From positions 1 through 18,249 of the forward strand of contig JAJXSZ010000024.1 of the NCBI GenBank assembly GCA_021784255.1: 18,249 nucleotides of DNA. Reading direction: 5' to 3'. A program made the translations under genes and the position numbers. The notes below the pieces were generated by a model, which was not told the DNA's origin, ran no database searches, and saw nothing but the letters and a program-made list of their open reading frames with translations. This DNA is from Pseudomonadota bacterium. Lineage in GTDB: Bacteria; Pseudomonadota; Alphaproteobacteria; Acetobacterales; Acetobacteraceae. Shown in pieces: positions 7,234-14,685 of this stretch. Numbering within the stretch: the stretch's first letter is position 1; each line of letters opens with the position of its first letter.

Positions 7234-7239
7234 CTCCTT
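7234..7239 (-). promoter_or_regulatory. Ribosome binding site of the ALDH gene
   Basis: AAGGAG on the minus strand, 5 bases before ATG 7226-7228. It settles the start against the much longer open frame. Confidence 0.75.
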
Positions 7240-7269
7240 CTGGAATCCCGGGCGGCACCGGCCGTCCGT

Positions 7270-8385
7270 TCAGGCGGCCAGGCGGTGACGGTGTCCGTCC
7301 GCCGCCTCGCCCTGCCGATAATAGCCTCCGAAGCGGTTGGCCAGAAACGCGTCGAGCCCGATATCCTCCTGGCGGATGAAGCCCTGGCGGGGCAGTTGCC
7401 CGTTCGCCAGCAGGTCCAGAACCACGCAGATGCTCGACGCGGTGGTGAGCTGAATCGCGCTCGTCATGCGCCCGCCGAGTTCGGCGGCGTGGATGCGGTT
7501 CGCGTAGGTTTCCTGCACCAGCCTGCCGTCCTTGTGGCCGCAGACGGTCACGAAGACGACGACCACGTCCTGCAGCGTGGCCGGCAGGGCGTGCTCGAAC
7601 AGGTCCTTCAGCACCTCGCGCCGATGCCGCAGCGCCAGGTCGTCGAGCAGCACCTTCATGATCGCGGCATGGCCGGGATAGCGGATGGTGCGGTAGTTGA
7701 GCGTGTTGACCTTGCCGGCGAAGGTCTCGCACAGCGTGCCGAGGCCACCCGAGGTGTTGAAGGCCTCGTAGGTCACGCCGTCGAGCGAGAGTTCCTCGCG
7801 CTCCTCCAGCGCCGGAACCTCGACCAGGCGGCCACCGACGATGGCTTCGCACGGCTGGATGTACTCGTTGATGACGCCGTCGGTGCTCCAGGTGAGGTTG
7901 TAGTTCAGCCCGTTGCTCGGATAGCGCGGCAGCGCGCCGACCCGCAGCCGTACCGCATCGAGGCGATCGAAACGGCGCGCCAGGTCGCTGGCCACGATCG
8001 AGATGAACCCCGGAGCGAGCCCGCATTGCGGCACGAAGGCACTGCGCGCGGTGCTCGCGATCAGCTTCACCTGCCGCGTCGACTGCACGTCCTCGGTGAG
8101 GTCGAGGTAATGCACACCGGCTTCGGCCGCCGCGCGCGCGAGGGCGACGGTGTGCTGGAAGGGAGCCGCGCTCAGGACGGCGAATTGGCCGCGCATCCGG
8201 GCGGCGAGGGCGGCCGTGTCGGCGATGTCGAGCCGGGCGGTGGCAAGCGCGTTGCCGGTCTCGACGTTGCCGAGCGGTTCGTCGCTGCGGTCGGCCAGCG
8301 TCACCCGGTAGTCGCCGCTGTCCGCGAGCAGCCGCGCGATGGTCGAGCCGACGCGACCCGCGCCGACGACGAGAATATTGGCCAT
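7270..8385 (-). CDS. L-lysine 6-dehydrogenase (saccharopine dehydrogenase family)
   Basis: The product is a 371-residue member of the saccharopine-dehydrogenase fold. It has an N-terminal NAD-binding motif GAGRVGSTIARLL (residues 8-20), a DLTEDVQSTRQV segment, the CGLAPGFISIVASDLA motif, and the YPSNGLNYNLTWSTDGVINEY and AFNTSGGLGTLCETF blocks. These blocks match, as I recall, the Agrobacterium-type lysine 6-dehydrogenase (EC 1.4.1.18), which oxidatively deaminates lysine at the epsilon carbon to aminoadipate semialdehyde. No lysine-ketoglutarate reductase domain is present here or in the window. This favours direct lysine 6-dehydrogenation over saccharopine cleavage, though a saccharopine dehydrogenase cannot be excluded from motifs alone. 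The start ATG 8383-8385 is preceded by AGGAGG at 5 bases. It is the first gene of the operon with the ALDH and is divergent from an Lrp-type regulator. Confidence 0.85.
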   Translation of the reverse strand: MANILVVGAGRVGSTIARLLADSGDYRVTLADRSDEPLGNVETGNALATARLDIADTAALAARMRGQFAVLSAAPFQHTVALARAAAEAGVHYLDLTEDVQSTRQVKLIASTARSAFVPQCGLAPGFISIVASDLARRFDRLDAVRLRVGALPRYPSNGLNYNLTWSTDGVINEYIQPCEAIVGGRLVEVPALEEREELSLDGVTYEAFNTSGGLGTLCETFAGKVNTLNYRTIRYPGHAAIMKVLLDDLALRHRREVLKDLFEHALPATLQDVVVVFVTVCGHKDGRLVQETYANRIHAAELGGRMTSAIQLTTASSICVVLDLLANGQLPRQGFIRQEDIGLDAFLANRFGGYYRQGEAADGHRHRLAA

Positions 8386-8504
8386 TTCCGCCTCCTGGAA
8401 GCATTCACCGGGCGCATCGTGCGGCCTTTGGCCATCATTCCATAGCGGCAGACAACGCAGAAACGCGGTAAGAAGCGGACAGATCGACGGGAGAATTAGT
8501 CGAA
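8386..8504. promoter_or_regulatory. Divergent lysine-operon / lrp control region
   Basis: These 119 bases separate the lysine 6-dehydrogenase and Lrp-type starts. AGGAGG (minus strand, 8391-8396) is the ribosome binding site of the dehydrogenase. Two adjacent short inverted repeats, CGCATCGTGCG (8413-8423) and GGCCTTTGGCC (8423-8433), lie on the dehydrogenase side and are candidate regulator sites. The half nearer lrp is AT-richer. I see no clear sigma-70 hexamers. Control by the divergent Lrp protein with lysine as effector is an inference from gene arrangement. Confidence 0.45.
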
Positions 8505-8936
8505 ATGACGGTATCGCAGAAAGACCGGCAGCTGCTGCTGCTGCTGGCGGAGAACGCTCGCGCCCCCACGGCCGTGCTGGCTCGACGGCTCGGCCTGTCG
8601 CGCACCACGGTCCAGACCCGGCTCGAGCGGTTGGAGCGCGACGGCGTGATCGCCGGCTACGGGGTGCGGTTGTCGGAGGAATACCAGGGCGGGCTGGTGC
8701 GCGCCTATGTCATGATCGTCCTCAAGACCAAGGTCCTCGCGCGCGTCGTCGCGGCGCTGCGGGCCGTGCCGGAGGTCATGTCCGTGCGTTCGGTGAGCGG
8801 CGGCTTCGACCTGATCGCCGAGGTCGCCGCCCCGTCCATCAGCGAGCTCGACCGCACCATCGACCGCATCGGGGAGGTCGAGGGTGTGGAGAGGACCCAG
8901 TCCTCGATCGTTCTGTCGACCCGCTTCCAGCGCTAG
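8505..8936 (+). CDS. Lrp/AsnC-family transcriptional regulator
   Basis: This is a 143-residue DNA-binding regulator. An N-terminal winged helix-turn-helix (about residues 5-55, recognition-helix region LARRLGLSRTTVQTRLERLE) is followed by the RAM/AsnC ligand-binding domain (about 65-138) with the glycine-rich SVSGGFDLIAEV turn. Members sense amino acids and often control the neighbouring catabolic operon, so lysine or aminoadipate is the expected effector for this copy, by context. The start ATG 8505 has only a distant GGGAGA (about 12 bases). It diverges from the lysine 6-dehydrogenase/ALDH operon across 119 bases. Its TAG stop is contained in the terminal CTAG of repeat D. Confidence 0.9.
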   Translation: MTVSQKDRQLLLLLAENARAPTAVLARRLGLSRTTVQTRLERLERDGVIAGYGVRLSEEYQGGLVRAYVMIVLKTKVLARVVAALRAVPEVMSVRSVSGGFDLIAEVAAPSISELDRTIDRIGEVEGVERTQSSIVLSTRFQR

Positions 8937-9061
8937 AGCAATATCCGACCAGATAGGATCACCTGGCCGGGTTTCCTGCTCCGGGAAACTTGGAATCCAG
9001 AGCAACTTGTCTCCGGTCCGCCTGAGCTGGGCAGGCTCCGACAGATCGGAGGTTGCGCCAG
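8933..9061 (-). repeat. Palindromic repeat, copy D (two hairpins, inverted)
   Basis: Read on the minus strand this copy aligns with copies A-C, so it is inserted the other way round. On the plus strand the right-arm hairpin comes first: CTAGAGCAATATCCGACCAG (8933-8952) with CCTGGCCGGGTTTCCTGCTCC (8962-8982). Then come the conserved linker and the left arm with CTCCGACAGATCGGAGGTTGCGCCAG (8996-9061 overall), whose last bases have decayed from GCTCTAG to GCGCCAG. It fills most of the gap between converging lrp and wbpL-like genes. The TAG stop of lrp is part of its first four bases. Confidence 0.85.
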
Positions 9062-9108
9062 CGCCGCGCCGCTAGTGGCCCGCCAGTGGTTCGGGGAAGG
9101 GGCCGCGC

Positions 9109-10161
9109 CTACCAGGCCCCGATCTGCGCCCGCCGGGCGGCGCGCACCACCACCACCGTCCAGATCGTCTGCGGCATCAGCAGCAGCAATGGCAGCACCG
9201 GCCGCAGCGCCGAGGGCGCGGCGATGAAGCCGAAGCTGACGATCCCGCCCAAGGCCGCGAAGGCCCAGTGCAGTACCGCGACGAAGCGCGGGTCCATGCC
9301 GGACCGCGCCGCCACCTGGTAGAGATGCCCGCGATGGGCGCGCGCCGGGTTCTCGCCGGCCAGCACCCGGCGCACCAACGTGAACGCGACATCGTACAGC
9401 ACGCCGTTGAGCAGCATCGGCACGATCAGGAACGACAGATCGACCCGGTCGAAGCGCGCCGCCACCACCCCCAGCACCGCCAGCATGAAGCCGCAGAACT
9501 GGCTGCCCACGTCGCCCATGAAGATGCGGGCGCGCGGAAAGTTGAAGGGCAGGAACCCGGCGATCCCGGCCGCCAGCAGCAGCCCGGCGAAGTAGACGAA
9601 ATCCGCGTTCTGGGTCCAGCCGATCGCGGCCAGGAACAGGGCGGCGACCAGCGAGGTGCCGGCGGCGAGGCCGTTCATGCCGTCGATGAAGTTCATCGCG
9701 TTGGTGGCGAACAGCAACCAGGCCAGCGTCGCCGGGATCGCGAGCAGGCCGAGCGGCTGCGGCCCGATCAGCGGTAGGTTCAGGCTGCGGACCACCAGCC
9801 CGCTGCCGATTGCGGCCAGCGCCGCCAGCACCTGTGCCGCGAGCTTCACGGCGAAGGGAAAGTCGCGCACGTCGTCGGCGAAGGAGACGATGGCGATGGC
9901 CGCCGCCGCCAGGATCACGCCGCGGAAATAAGGGGCGGCGATGCGGGCGAAATCGGCGAAGCCGTAGAGCACGGAAATGCCGAGCAGGAATGCGGTCACG
10001 ATGCCCACCCCGCCGCTCTTCGGGATCGGGACGCTATGGGCCTTGCGCGCGTCCGGCAGATCCATCACCCGCGCGTCTATCATCGCCCGCACGACCAGCG
10101 CCGAGACCAGGGCGAGCCCGAGGCAGAACAGGATGTGCTTCGCGAACGCGAGGAGCGTCAT
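9109..10161 (-). CDS. wbpL: Glycosyltransferase family 4 / WecA-WbpL-type undecaprenyl-phosphate sugar-1-phosphate transferase
   Basis: This multi-pass inner-membrane enzyme transfers a HexNAc-1-phosphate from a UDP-sugar to undecaprenyl phosphate, the first step of an O-antigen or similar glycan. The 350-residue product has about ten hydrophobic helices. The polar loops carry the superfamily signatures: DARKAHSVPIPKSGGVGI near the N-terminus, the acidic FADDVRDF loop (Mg2+ site), NAMNFIDGMNGLA, FMGDVGSQF, and the late basic RAHRGHLYQ loop. The last is typical of WbpL/WecA rather than MraY, because MraY would sit in the mur/fts cluster, absent here. An AGAGG Shine-Dalgarno-like stretch precedes ATG 10159-10161. 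It is divergent from the WbpM-like gene, which can make the donor sugar. The exact donor is not readable. Confidence 0.87.
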   Translation of the reverse strand: MTLLAFAKHILFCLGLALVSALVVRAMIDARVMDLPDARKAHSVPIPKSGGVGIVTAFLLGISVLYGFADFARIAAPYFRGVILAAAAIAIVSFADDVRDFPFAVKLAAQVLAALAAIGSGLVVRSLNLPLIGPQPLGLLAIPATLAWLLFATNAMNFIDGMNGLAAGTSLVAALFLAAIGWTQNADFVYFAGLLLAAGIAGFLPFNFPRARIFMGDVGSQFCGFMLAVLGVVAARFDRVDLSFLIVPMLLNGVLYDVAFTLVRRVLAGENPARAHRGHLYQVAARSGMDPRFVAVLHWAFAALGGIVSFGFIAAPSALRPVLPLLLLMPQTIWTVVVVRAARRAQIGAW

Positions 10162-10246
10162 GCCGCCTCTCTAGCCGTGCCCCGCGCGCGCCGCATCCCC
10201 TCTGCCCCCTTCGCTCGGCGCGGCACGGTGGGCTACAAGCCTTGCC
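10162..10246. promoter_or_regulatory. Short divergent wbpL-like / wbpM-like intergenic region
   Basis: Only 85 bases hold both divergent promoters. The plus-strand TACAAG (about 10232-10237), 18 bases after TTCGCT, is a weak sigma-70-like pair. If used it would put transcription within a few bases of the ATG at 10247 and give a leaderless or near-leaderless wbpM-like mRNA. No Shine-Dalgarno precedes that ATG, which is consistent with this but does not prove it. Confidence 0.3.
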
Positions 10247-12178
10247 ATGGTCGAGGCTCGCGCCCGCGGACGGATCGCGCTCAACGTGGCGGTGGACGCA
10301 CTGCTCGCGGCCGCCGCCGTGCCGCTGGCGCGCTGGCTTGCCAATCCGCTGGGCGATGTGGTGGGCCCGCTCTGGACCCTGGCCATGGGGGCCGCGGTGC
10401 TGCTTGCCGCCGGCTTGCCGTTCCGCCTCTCGCTCCAATACTGGCGGTTTGCCGGCGCCTCCGACCTGCTCGGTGTCGCGGCGGCGTCGATCGCGGCGGC
10501 GGCGCTGTTTCCCGTCGGGTTGCATGTTGCGGGCCTCGCGCTGCCGAGCCCGTCCTTCCCGGCGATCCACGCTCTGGTGCTTGCCGCGCTGCTCTCCACC
10601 TCGCGCCTGCTGTACCGCCTGACGCGCGAGACGCCGGCGCCGGCGGGTGCCGCGCAGCCGGTGCTGGTGATCGGGGCGGGCGAGGCGGCGAACCTGTTCA
10701 TCCGTGCGCTGGCGGCGGACCGCACGGCGGGACTGCGCGTCCTCGGCCTGCTCTCGCTCGGCCGCGCCCAGACCGGCCGGCGTATCGGCGGCCATCCGAT
10801 CCTGGGCGGGCTCGACGAAGTGCGTGAGGTGCTCGCCAGGTTGCGCGCCGAGGGGCAGGCGCCCGCCATCCTGGTCGTGACCGAGGCCGACCTCGCTGGC
10901 GACCGGCTGGCGGCGCTGATGGAGGCGGCCGACGAAGCCGGCGCCCGCGTTGCCCGCACCCCGCGCCCGACGGCACTGGACGCCGCCCACCGGGTGGGCG
11001 CCGGCAAGCCAGCGGCGCTCGAGTTGCGGCCGGTGGCCCTCGAAGACCTGCTCAACCGCGCCCAGGTGCCGCTCGATCGCGAGGCGATTGCGCGCCTGGT
11101 CCAGGGCCGTCGTGTCCTGGTCACCGGCGCCGGTGGCTCCATCGGGTCGGAACTGGCGCGCCAGGTCGCCGGGCTGGGCCCGTCGTTCCTGGTGCTGCTC
11201 GACGCCTCGGAGTTCGCGCTATGGCAGATCGACGTCGAACTGGCCGAGCAGGCGCGCGAGGTGGCGCGTGAGGCGCTTGTCGCCGACGTGCGCGACGCGG
11301 TCCGCATGCGCGCGGTCATGGAACGCGTGCGCCCGGAACTCGTCTTCCACGCCGCGGCGCTCAAGCATGTGCCGATCGTCGAGGCCAACGCCGCCGAAGG
11401 GCTGCTGACCAACGCCCTGGGCACGCGCAACGTCGCCGATGCCGCGCGTGCCGCCGGCGCGCAGGCGATGGTGCTGATCTCCACCGACAAGGCGGTGAAC
11501 CCGACCAGCGTCATGGGCGCCTCCAAGCGGCTGGCCGAGATGTACTGCCAGGCGCTCGACATCCGTTCGCGCGCGGCGCGGTCGGGTACGCGCTTCGTGA
11601 CGGTGCGTTTTGGTAACGTTCTCGGCAGCACCGGCTCCGTCGTGCCGCTGTTCCAGCACCAGCTCGCGCGCGGCGGCCCGCTCACCGTCACGCACCCGGA
11701 CATGCAGCGCTACTTCATGACCGTGCGCGAGGCGGTGGGCCTGGTGCTGCAGGCCTCGGTCGCGGGCTGCGCCGGCGAGACCGGCGCCAACGGCGGCATC
11801 TTCGTGCTCGACATGGGCGCGCCGGTGAAGATCCTCGACCTCGCCCGCCAGATGATCCGCCTTGCCGGCCTGCGGCCCGACATCGACGTGCCGATCCGCT
11901 TCACCGGCCTGCGGCCCGGCGAAAAGCTGTTCGAGGAGATTTTTCATGGTCAGGAGCCGCCGGCCGCCACCGGCATTCCAGGGCTGCTGATGGCCAGCCC
12001 GCGCACCGCCGACGCGGCACTGGTCGGCCGCTCCATCGAGGAGATCGCGGCCGCCTGCCGCGGTGGCCAGGAGAAGCTCGCGCGCGCGTTGCTCGCCCGC
12101 ATGGTGCCGGAATACACGCCCAGCCCTCACCCCCAGACGTCGGAGGCTTCCGGCGCCGCAACACGGAATCTCGGATGA
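10247..12178 (+). CDS. wbpM: WbpM/CapD-type UDP-GlcNAc 4,6-dehydratase, membrane-anchored
   Basis: It converts a UDP-HexNAc (usually UDP-GlcNAc) to the 4-keto-6-deoxy sugar used for QuiNAc, FucNAc or bacillosamine-type residues. The 643-residue length fits the long WbpM subgroup: about four hydrophobic helices in the first 120 residues, a first nucleotide-binding-like domain (VLVIGAGEAANLFIRAL, about 139-155), then the catalytic SDR domain with VLVTGAGGSIGSELARQ from about residue 290. The active-site block STDKAVNPTSVMGASK spans 412-427, giving Asp414-Lys415 and the Met423-x3-Lys427 pair. Met in place of the usual SDR Tyr is the hallmark of WbpM-like enzymes. It ends in an ATGA overlap with the aminotransferase, so the two are translationally coupled. 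Confidence 0.9.
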   Translation: MVEARARGRIALNVAVDALLAAAAVPLARWLANPLGDVVGPLWTLAMGAAVLLAAGLPFRLSLQYWRFAGASDLLGVAAASIAAAALFPVGLHVAGLALPSPSFPAIHALVLAALLSTSRLLYRLTRETPAPAGAAQPVLVIGAGEAANLFIRALAADRTAGLRVLGLLSLGRAQTGRRIGGHPILGGLDEVREVLARLRAEGQAPAILVVTEADLAGDRLAALMEAADEAGARVARTPRPTALDAAHRVGAGKPAALELRPVALEDLLNRAQVPLDREAIARLVQGRRVLVTGAGGSIGSELARQVAGLGPSFLVLLDASEFALWQIDVELAEQAREVAREALVADVRDAVRMRAVMERVRPELVFHAAALKHVPIVEANAAEGLLTNALGTRNVADAARAAGAQAMVLISTDKAVNPTSVMGASKRLAEMYCQALDIRSRAARSGTRFVTVRFGNVLGSTGSVVPLFQHQLARGGPLTVTHPDMQRYFMTVREAVGLVLQASVAGCAGETGANGGIFVLDMGAPVKILDLARQMIRLAGLRPDIDVPIRFTGLRPGEKLFEEIFHGQEPPAATGIPGLLMASPRTADAALVGRSIEEIAAACRGGQEKLARALLARMVPEYTPSPHPQTSEASGAATRNLG

Positions 12179-13311
12179 GCGATCACGACCCGATCCCCTT
12201 CCTCGACCTTGCCGCCCAGCAGGCGCGGATGGCGGAGCCGTTGCGCAAGCGCATCGAGACCGTCCTGCGCCATTGCCAGTTCATCCTCGGCCCCGAGGTT
12301 GCCGAGCTCGAATCCCGCCTCGCCGCGTACTGCGGCGCCGCCCATTGCGTTACCGTTTCTTCCGGCACGGACGCCCTGCAGATCGCGCTGATGGCTGAAG
12401 GCGTCGGCCCCGGCGACGCGGTGTTTCTGCCCGCGTTCACCTATACCGCGACCGCCGAGGTGCCGCTCCTGCTCGGTGCCACACCGGTCTTCGTCGATGT
12501 CGATCCCAGAACGTTCCAGGTCGACCCCGCGCATTTCGCGGCGCGCATCGCCGATGTCGAGCGCGCCGGCCGGTTGAAGCCGCGCGCGCTGATCGGCGTC
12601 GACCTGTTCGGCCAGCCCGCCAACTGGCCCGCGCTCAACGCCATCGCCTCGCGCGCGGGGCTGTTTACGCTCGACGACTGTGCCCAGAGCTTTGGCGCGA
12701 GCCTCGCGGGCCAGCGTCTGGGCACCGCGGCGGAGGCGACGGCGACGAGCTTTTTCCCCTCCAAGCCGCTCGGCGCCTATGGCGATGGCGGCGCTCTGTT
12801 CACCGAAGGCGCCGGGCGCGCCGCCCTCTACCGCAGCCTGCGCACGCACGGCGAAGGCACCACACGCTACGAGGTGCTGCGCACCGGCATGAACGGCAGA
12901 CTCGATACGCTGCAGGCCGCCGTGCTGCTCGCCAAGCTGGATATTTTCGCTGCCGACCTCGCCGCGCGCGAGCGCATCGCCGCGATCTACGACGCGCGGC
13001 TTGGCAACCGCGTCGCTATTCCCGAGCGCGTTGCGGGCAGCACCAGCGCCTGGGCGATCTATGCCATCCTGCTGGCCGACGGCGCCGAGCGCGACCGGCT
13101 GCAGACCGGGCTCAAGGCGGCGGGCGTGCCGAGCGCCATCTATTACCCGAAGCCGCTGCACCGCCAGCCGGCCTATGCCGCCGCCCATGACGGCGCCGCG
13201 CTGCCGGTCTCGGAAGACCTTGCGGGCCGTATCCTGGCGCTGCCGATCCACCCCGATCTCACGGATGCAGCGGCGGAGCGCGTCTGCGAGGCCGTGCTCG
13301 CCAACGTCTGA
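12175..13311 (+). CDS. DegT/DnrJ/EryC1 (WbpE/PglE-type) sugar aminotransferase
   Basis: This PLP-dependent aminotransferase adds an amino group from glutamate to a keto-sugar nucleotide. The 378-residue product carries the family blocks: FLDLAAQQARM at the start, CQFILGPEVAELE, SSGTDALQIALMA (PLP-phosphate binding, about 62-74), AFTYTATAEV, the PLP-binding Asp in TLDDCAQSFGAS, and the Schiff-base Lys197 in FFPSKPLGAYGDGGA. The overall pattern is closest, as I recall, to Pseudomonas WbpE. Because it directly follows and overlaps (ATGA) a 4,6-dehydratase, the likely product is a UDP-4-amino-4,6-dideoxy-HexNAc (bacillosamine or QuiNAc4N precursor). C3 amination as by WbpE remains possible. No downstream N-acetyltransferase is in the window. 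It converges on the DUF423 gene with a 40-base gap. Confidence 0.88.
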   Translation: MSDHDPIPFLDLAAQQARMAEPLRKRIETVLRHCQFILGPEVAELESRLAAYCGAAHCVTVSSGTDALQIALMAEGVGPGDAVFLPAFTYTATAEVPLLLGATPVFVDVDPRTFQVDPAHFAARIADVERAGRLKPRALIGVDLFGQPANWPALNAIASRAGLFTLDDCAQSFGASLAGQRLGTAAEATATSFFPSKPLGAYGDGGALFTEGAGRAALYRSLRTHGEGTTRYEVLRTGMNGRLDTLQAAVLLAKLDIFAADLAARERIAAIYDARLGNRVAIPERVAGSTSAWAIYAILLADGAERDRLQTGLKAAGVPSAIYYPKPLHRQPAYAAAHDGAALPVSEDLAGRILALPIHPDLTDAAAERVCEAVLANV

Positions 13312-13325
13312 CGGGGTGGACCCGC

Positions 13326-13344
13326 GCCCGGCGCGGCGTCGGGC
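13326..13344 (+). terminator. Hairpin between aminotransferase and DUF423 genes
   Basis: GCCCGGC (13326-13332) can pair with GTCGGGC (13338-13344), with one G-T pair and a 5-base loop, in the 40-base convergent gap. An overlapping alternative fold is CCGCGCC/GGCGCGG around 13322-13336. There is no T-tract. This is the only convergent junction in the window lacking a member of the palindromic repeat family. Confidence 0.3.
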
Positions 13345-13351
13345 TGCGGCG

Positions 13352-13705
13352 TCAGGGCGCGCGCAGCGCGGAGAGGGCCAGCAACAGCCACCCGCCCATC
13401 AGGGTCGTCCCGCCGATCGGTGCCACCACGCCGAGCGTGACCCCGGTCGCGGCATGGACGTAGAGCTCGCCGCAGAACAGCACCGTTCCGAGCGCGAAGG
13501 CCGCCCCGGCCGCGTCCGCGAGCCGGCCGGCGCGTGATGACCATAGTCCCACGGCGAGCAGCGCCAGCGCATGCGGGAACTGCATCGCCAGCCCCTCCTG
13601 CACCAGGTTGCGGGCGGGCGGCGCCAGCGCATGCGCGGCGATCGCCGCCAGACCGACGGACAGCAGCCCCGACACCGCGCCCAGGGCGATCCAAAGCCGT
13701 TGCAT
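13352..13705 (-). CDS. DUF423 family small membrane protein
   Basis: The product is 117 residues with four hydrophobic helices and the DUF423 pattern: LGAVSGLLSVGLAAIAAHAL at the N-terminus, QFPHALALLAVGL in the second helix, a conserved FALGTVLFCGELYVHAATG segment, then PIGGTTLMGGWLLLAL at the end. The family (relatives of E. coli YgdD) has no established function. I chose ATG 13703-13705 (MQRLWIALG). A TTG nine bases upstream would add three residues but has no spacing for a ribosome binding site. Only 29 bases separate it from the divergent proline iminopeptidase start, so its promoter must lie within or next to that gene. Confidence 0.85.
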   Translation of the reverse strand: MQRLWIALGAVSGLLSVGLAAIAAHALAPPARNLVQEGLAMQFPHALALLAVGLWSSRAGRLADAAGAAFALGTVLFCGELYVHAATGVTLGVVAPIGGTTLMGGWLLLALSALRAP

Positions 13706-13734
13706 CGCGCTCAAGCTCCCATCAGAATCACCGC

Positions 13735-14685
13735 ATGCCCCGCGGCGACCTCTTCCCCGATATCGGACCCTTCGAGACCGGATTCCTGCCGGTCGGCGAC
13801 GATCATGTGATGTATTGGGAGCAGGTCGGCAACCCGCGCGGCGTCCCCGTGCTGTTCCTGCACGGTGGTCCGGGCGCCGGCGCCGGCGCCATCCATCGTC
13901 GTTTCTTCGATCCCGGCTTCTGGCGCGTCATCATCTTCGACCAGCGCGGCGCCGGTCGCTCGCGTCCGCTCGGCTCGCTCAGCGCCAACACCACGCCGCG
14001 CCTCGTCGCCGACATCGAATTGTTGCTGCGCCATCTCGCGGTTCCGCGGGCGCTGCTGTTCGGCGGATCCTGGGGCTCGACGCTGGCGCTCGCCTTCGCC
14101 CAGGCGCATCCGGAGCGGGTTCTCGGCTGCGTGCTGCGCGGCGTCTTTCTCGGCCGCCAGCTCGAGGTTGACTGGTTTCTCCACGGCCTCGCCGCCGTGT
14201 TCCCCGACGCGCATGCCACCTTCGCCGAATTCCTGCCGCCCGACGAGCGCGGCGACCTGCTCGGGAATTATCGCCGCCGTCTCACCGACCCCGATCCCGC
14301 CGTCCACATGCCGGCCGCGCGCGCCTGGTCGGTCTACGAAGGTTCCTGCTCCACCCTGCTGCCATCGCCCGATACGGTCGCCTCCTTCGCGCAGGACCGC
14401 ACCGCGCTCGGCCTCGCGCGCATCGAGGCACATTATTTCGCGAACGCCCTGTTCCTGCCGCCCGGCGGGCTGCTTGCCGGCATGGCGCGCATCGCGCACA
14501 TCCCGGCGGAAATCGTCCAGGGCCGCTACGACATGATCTGCCCGGCGCGCACCGCCTTCGAGCTTGCCGATGCGTGGGGCTCCGCGCGCCTCACCGTGGT
14601 GCCCGATGCCGGGCATTCGGCGCTCGAGCCCGGCATCCGCCGCGCCCTTGTCGCCGCGGTCGAGCGTTTCCGGACGGCGCGATGA
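13735..14685 (+). CDS. pip: Proline iminopeptidase (alpha/beta hydrolase, S33)
   Basis: It releases N-terminal proline from peptides in the cytoplasm. The 316-residue product begins with the family N-terminus (LFPDIGPFETGFLPVGDDH, then MYWEQVGNPRG). It has the oxyanion-hole motif HGGPGAGAG (43-51), FDQRGAGRS (68-76), the nucleophile Ser112 in GGSWGSTLAL, the acid Asp in QGRYDMICP and the His in DAGHSALE. The frame is open upstream to 13534, but family alignment fixes the start at ATG 13735. No clear Shine-Dalgarno is visible. The stop overlaps the ATG of the next gene (ATGA at 14682-14685), so the two are translationally coupled. Confidence 0.92.
   Translation: MPRGDLFPDIGPFETGFLPVGDDHVMYWEQVGNPRGVPVLFLHGGPGAGAGAIHRRFFDPGFWRVIIFDQRGAGRSRPLGSLSANTTPRLVADIELLLRHLAVPRALLFGGSWGSTLALAFAQAHPERVLGCVLRGVFLGRQLEVDWFLHGLAAVFPDAHATFAEFLPPDERGDLLGNYRRRLTDPDPAVHMPAARAWSVYEGSCSTLLPSPDTVASFAQDRTALGLARIEAHYFANALFLPPGGLLAGMARIAHIPAEIVQGRYDMICPARTAFELADAWGSARLTVVPDAGHSALEPGIRRALVAAVERFRTAR

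Noticed and set aside
5672..8404. 910-codon open frame suggesting a fusion upstream of the ALDH
   Set aside because: The upstream 390 codons run through the lysine 6-dehydrogenase gene in another frame and are low-complexity. A strong ribosome binding site and the family N-terminus place the ALDH start at 7228.
6994..8445. 483-codon plus-strand open frame opposite the lysine 6-dehydrogenase
   Set aside because: It is low-complexity, Arg/Gly/Val-rich and antisense to a well-conserved enzyme. No motif or ribosome binding site was seen.
8496..9005. Minus-strand frame of 169 codons starting inside repeat D
   Set aside because: Its N-terminus is just translated repeat (similar peptides appear from copies B and C), and the rest is antisense to lrp. 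It warns that gene callers may create false N-termini from this repeat.
10034..11703. Long minus-strand open frames opposite the wbpM-like gene
   Set aside because: Composition is typical of antisense GC-rich frames, and the plus strand carries clear catalytic motifs.
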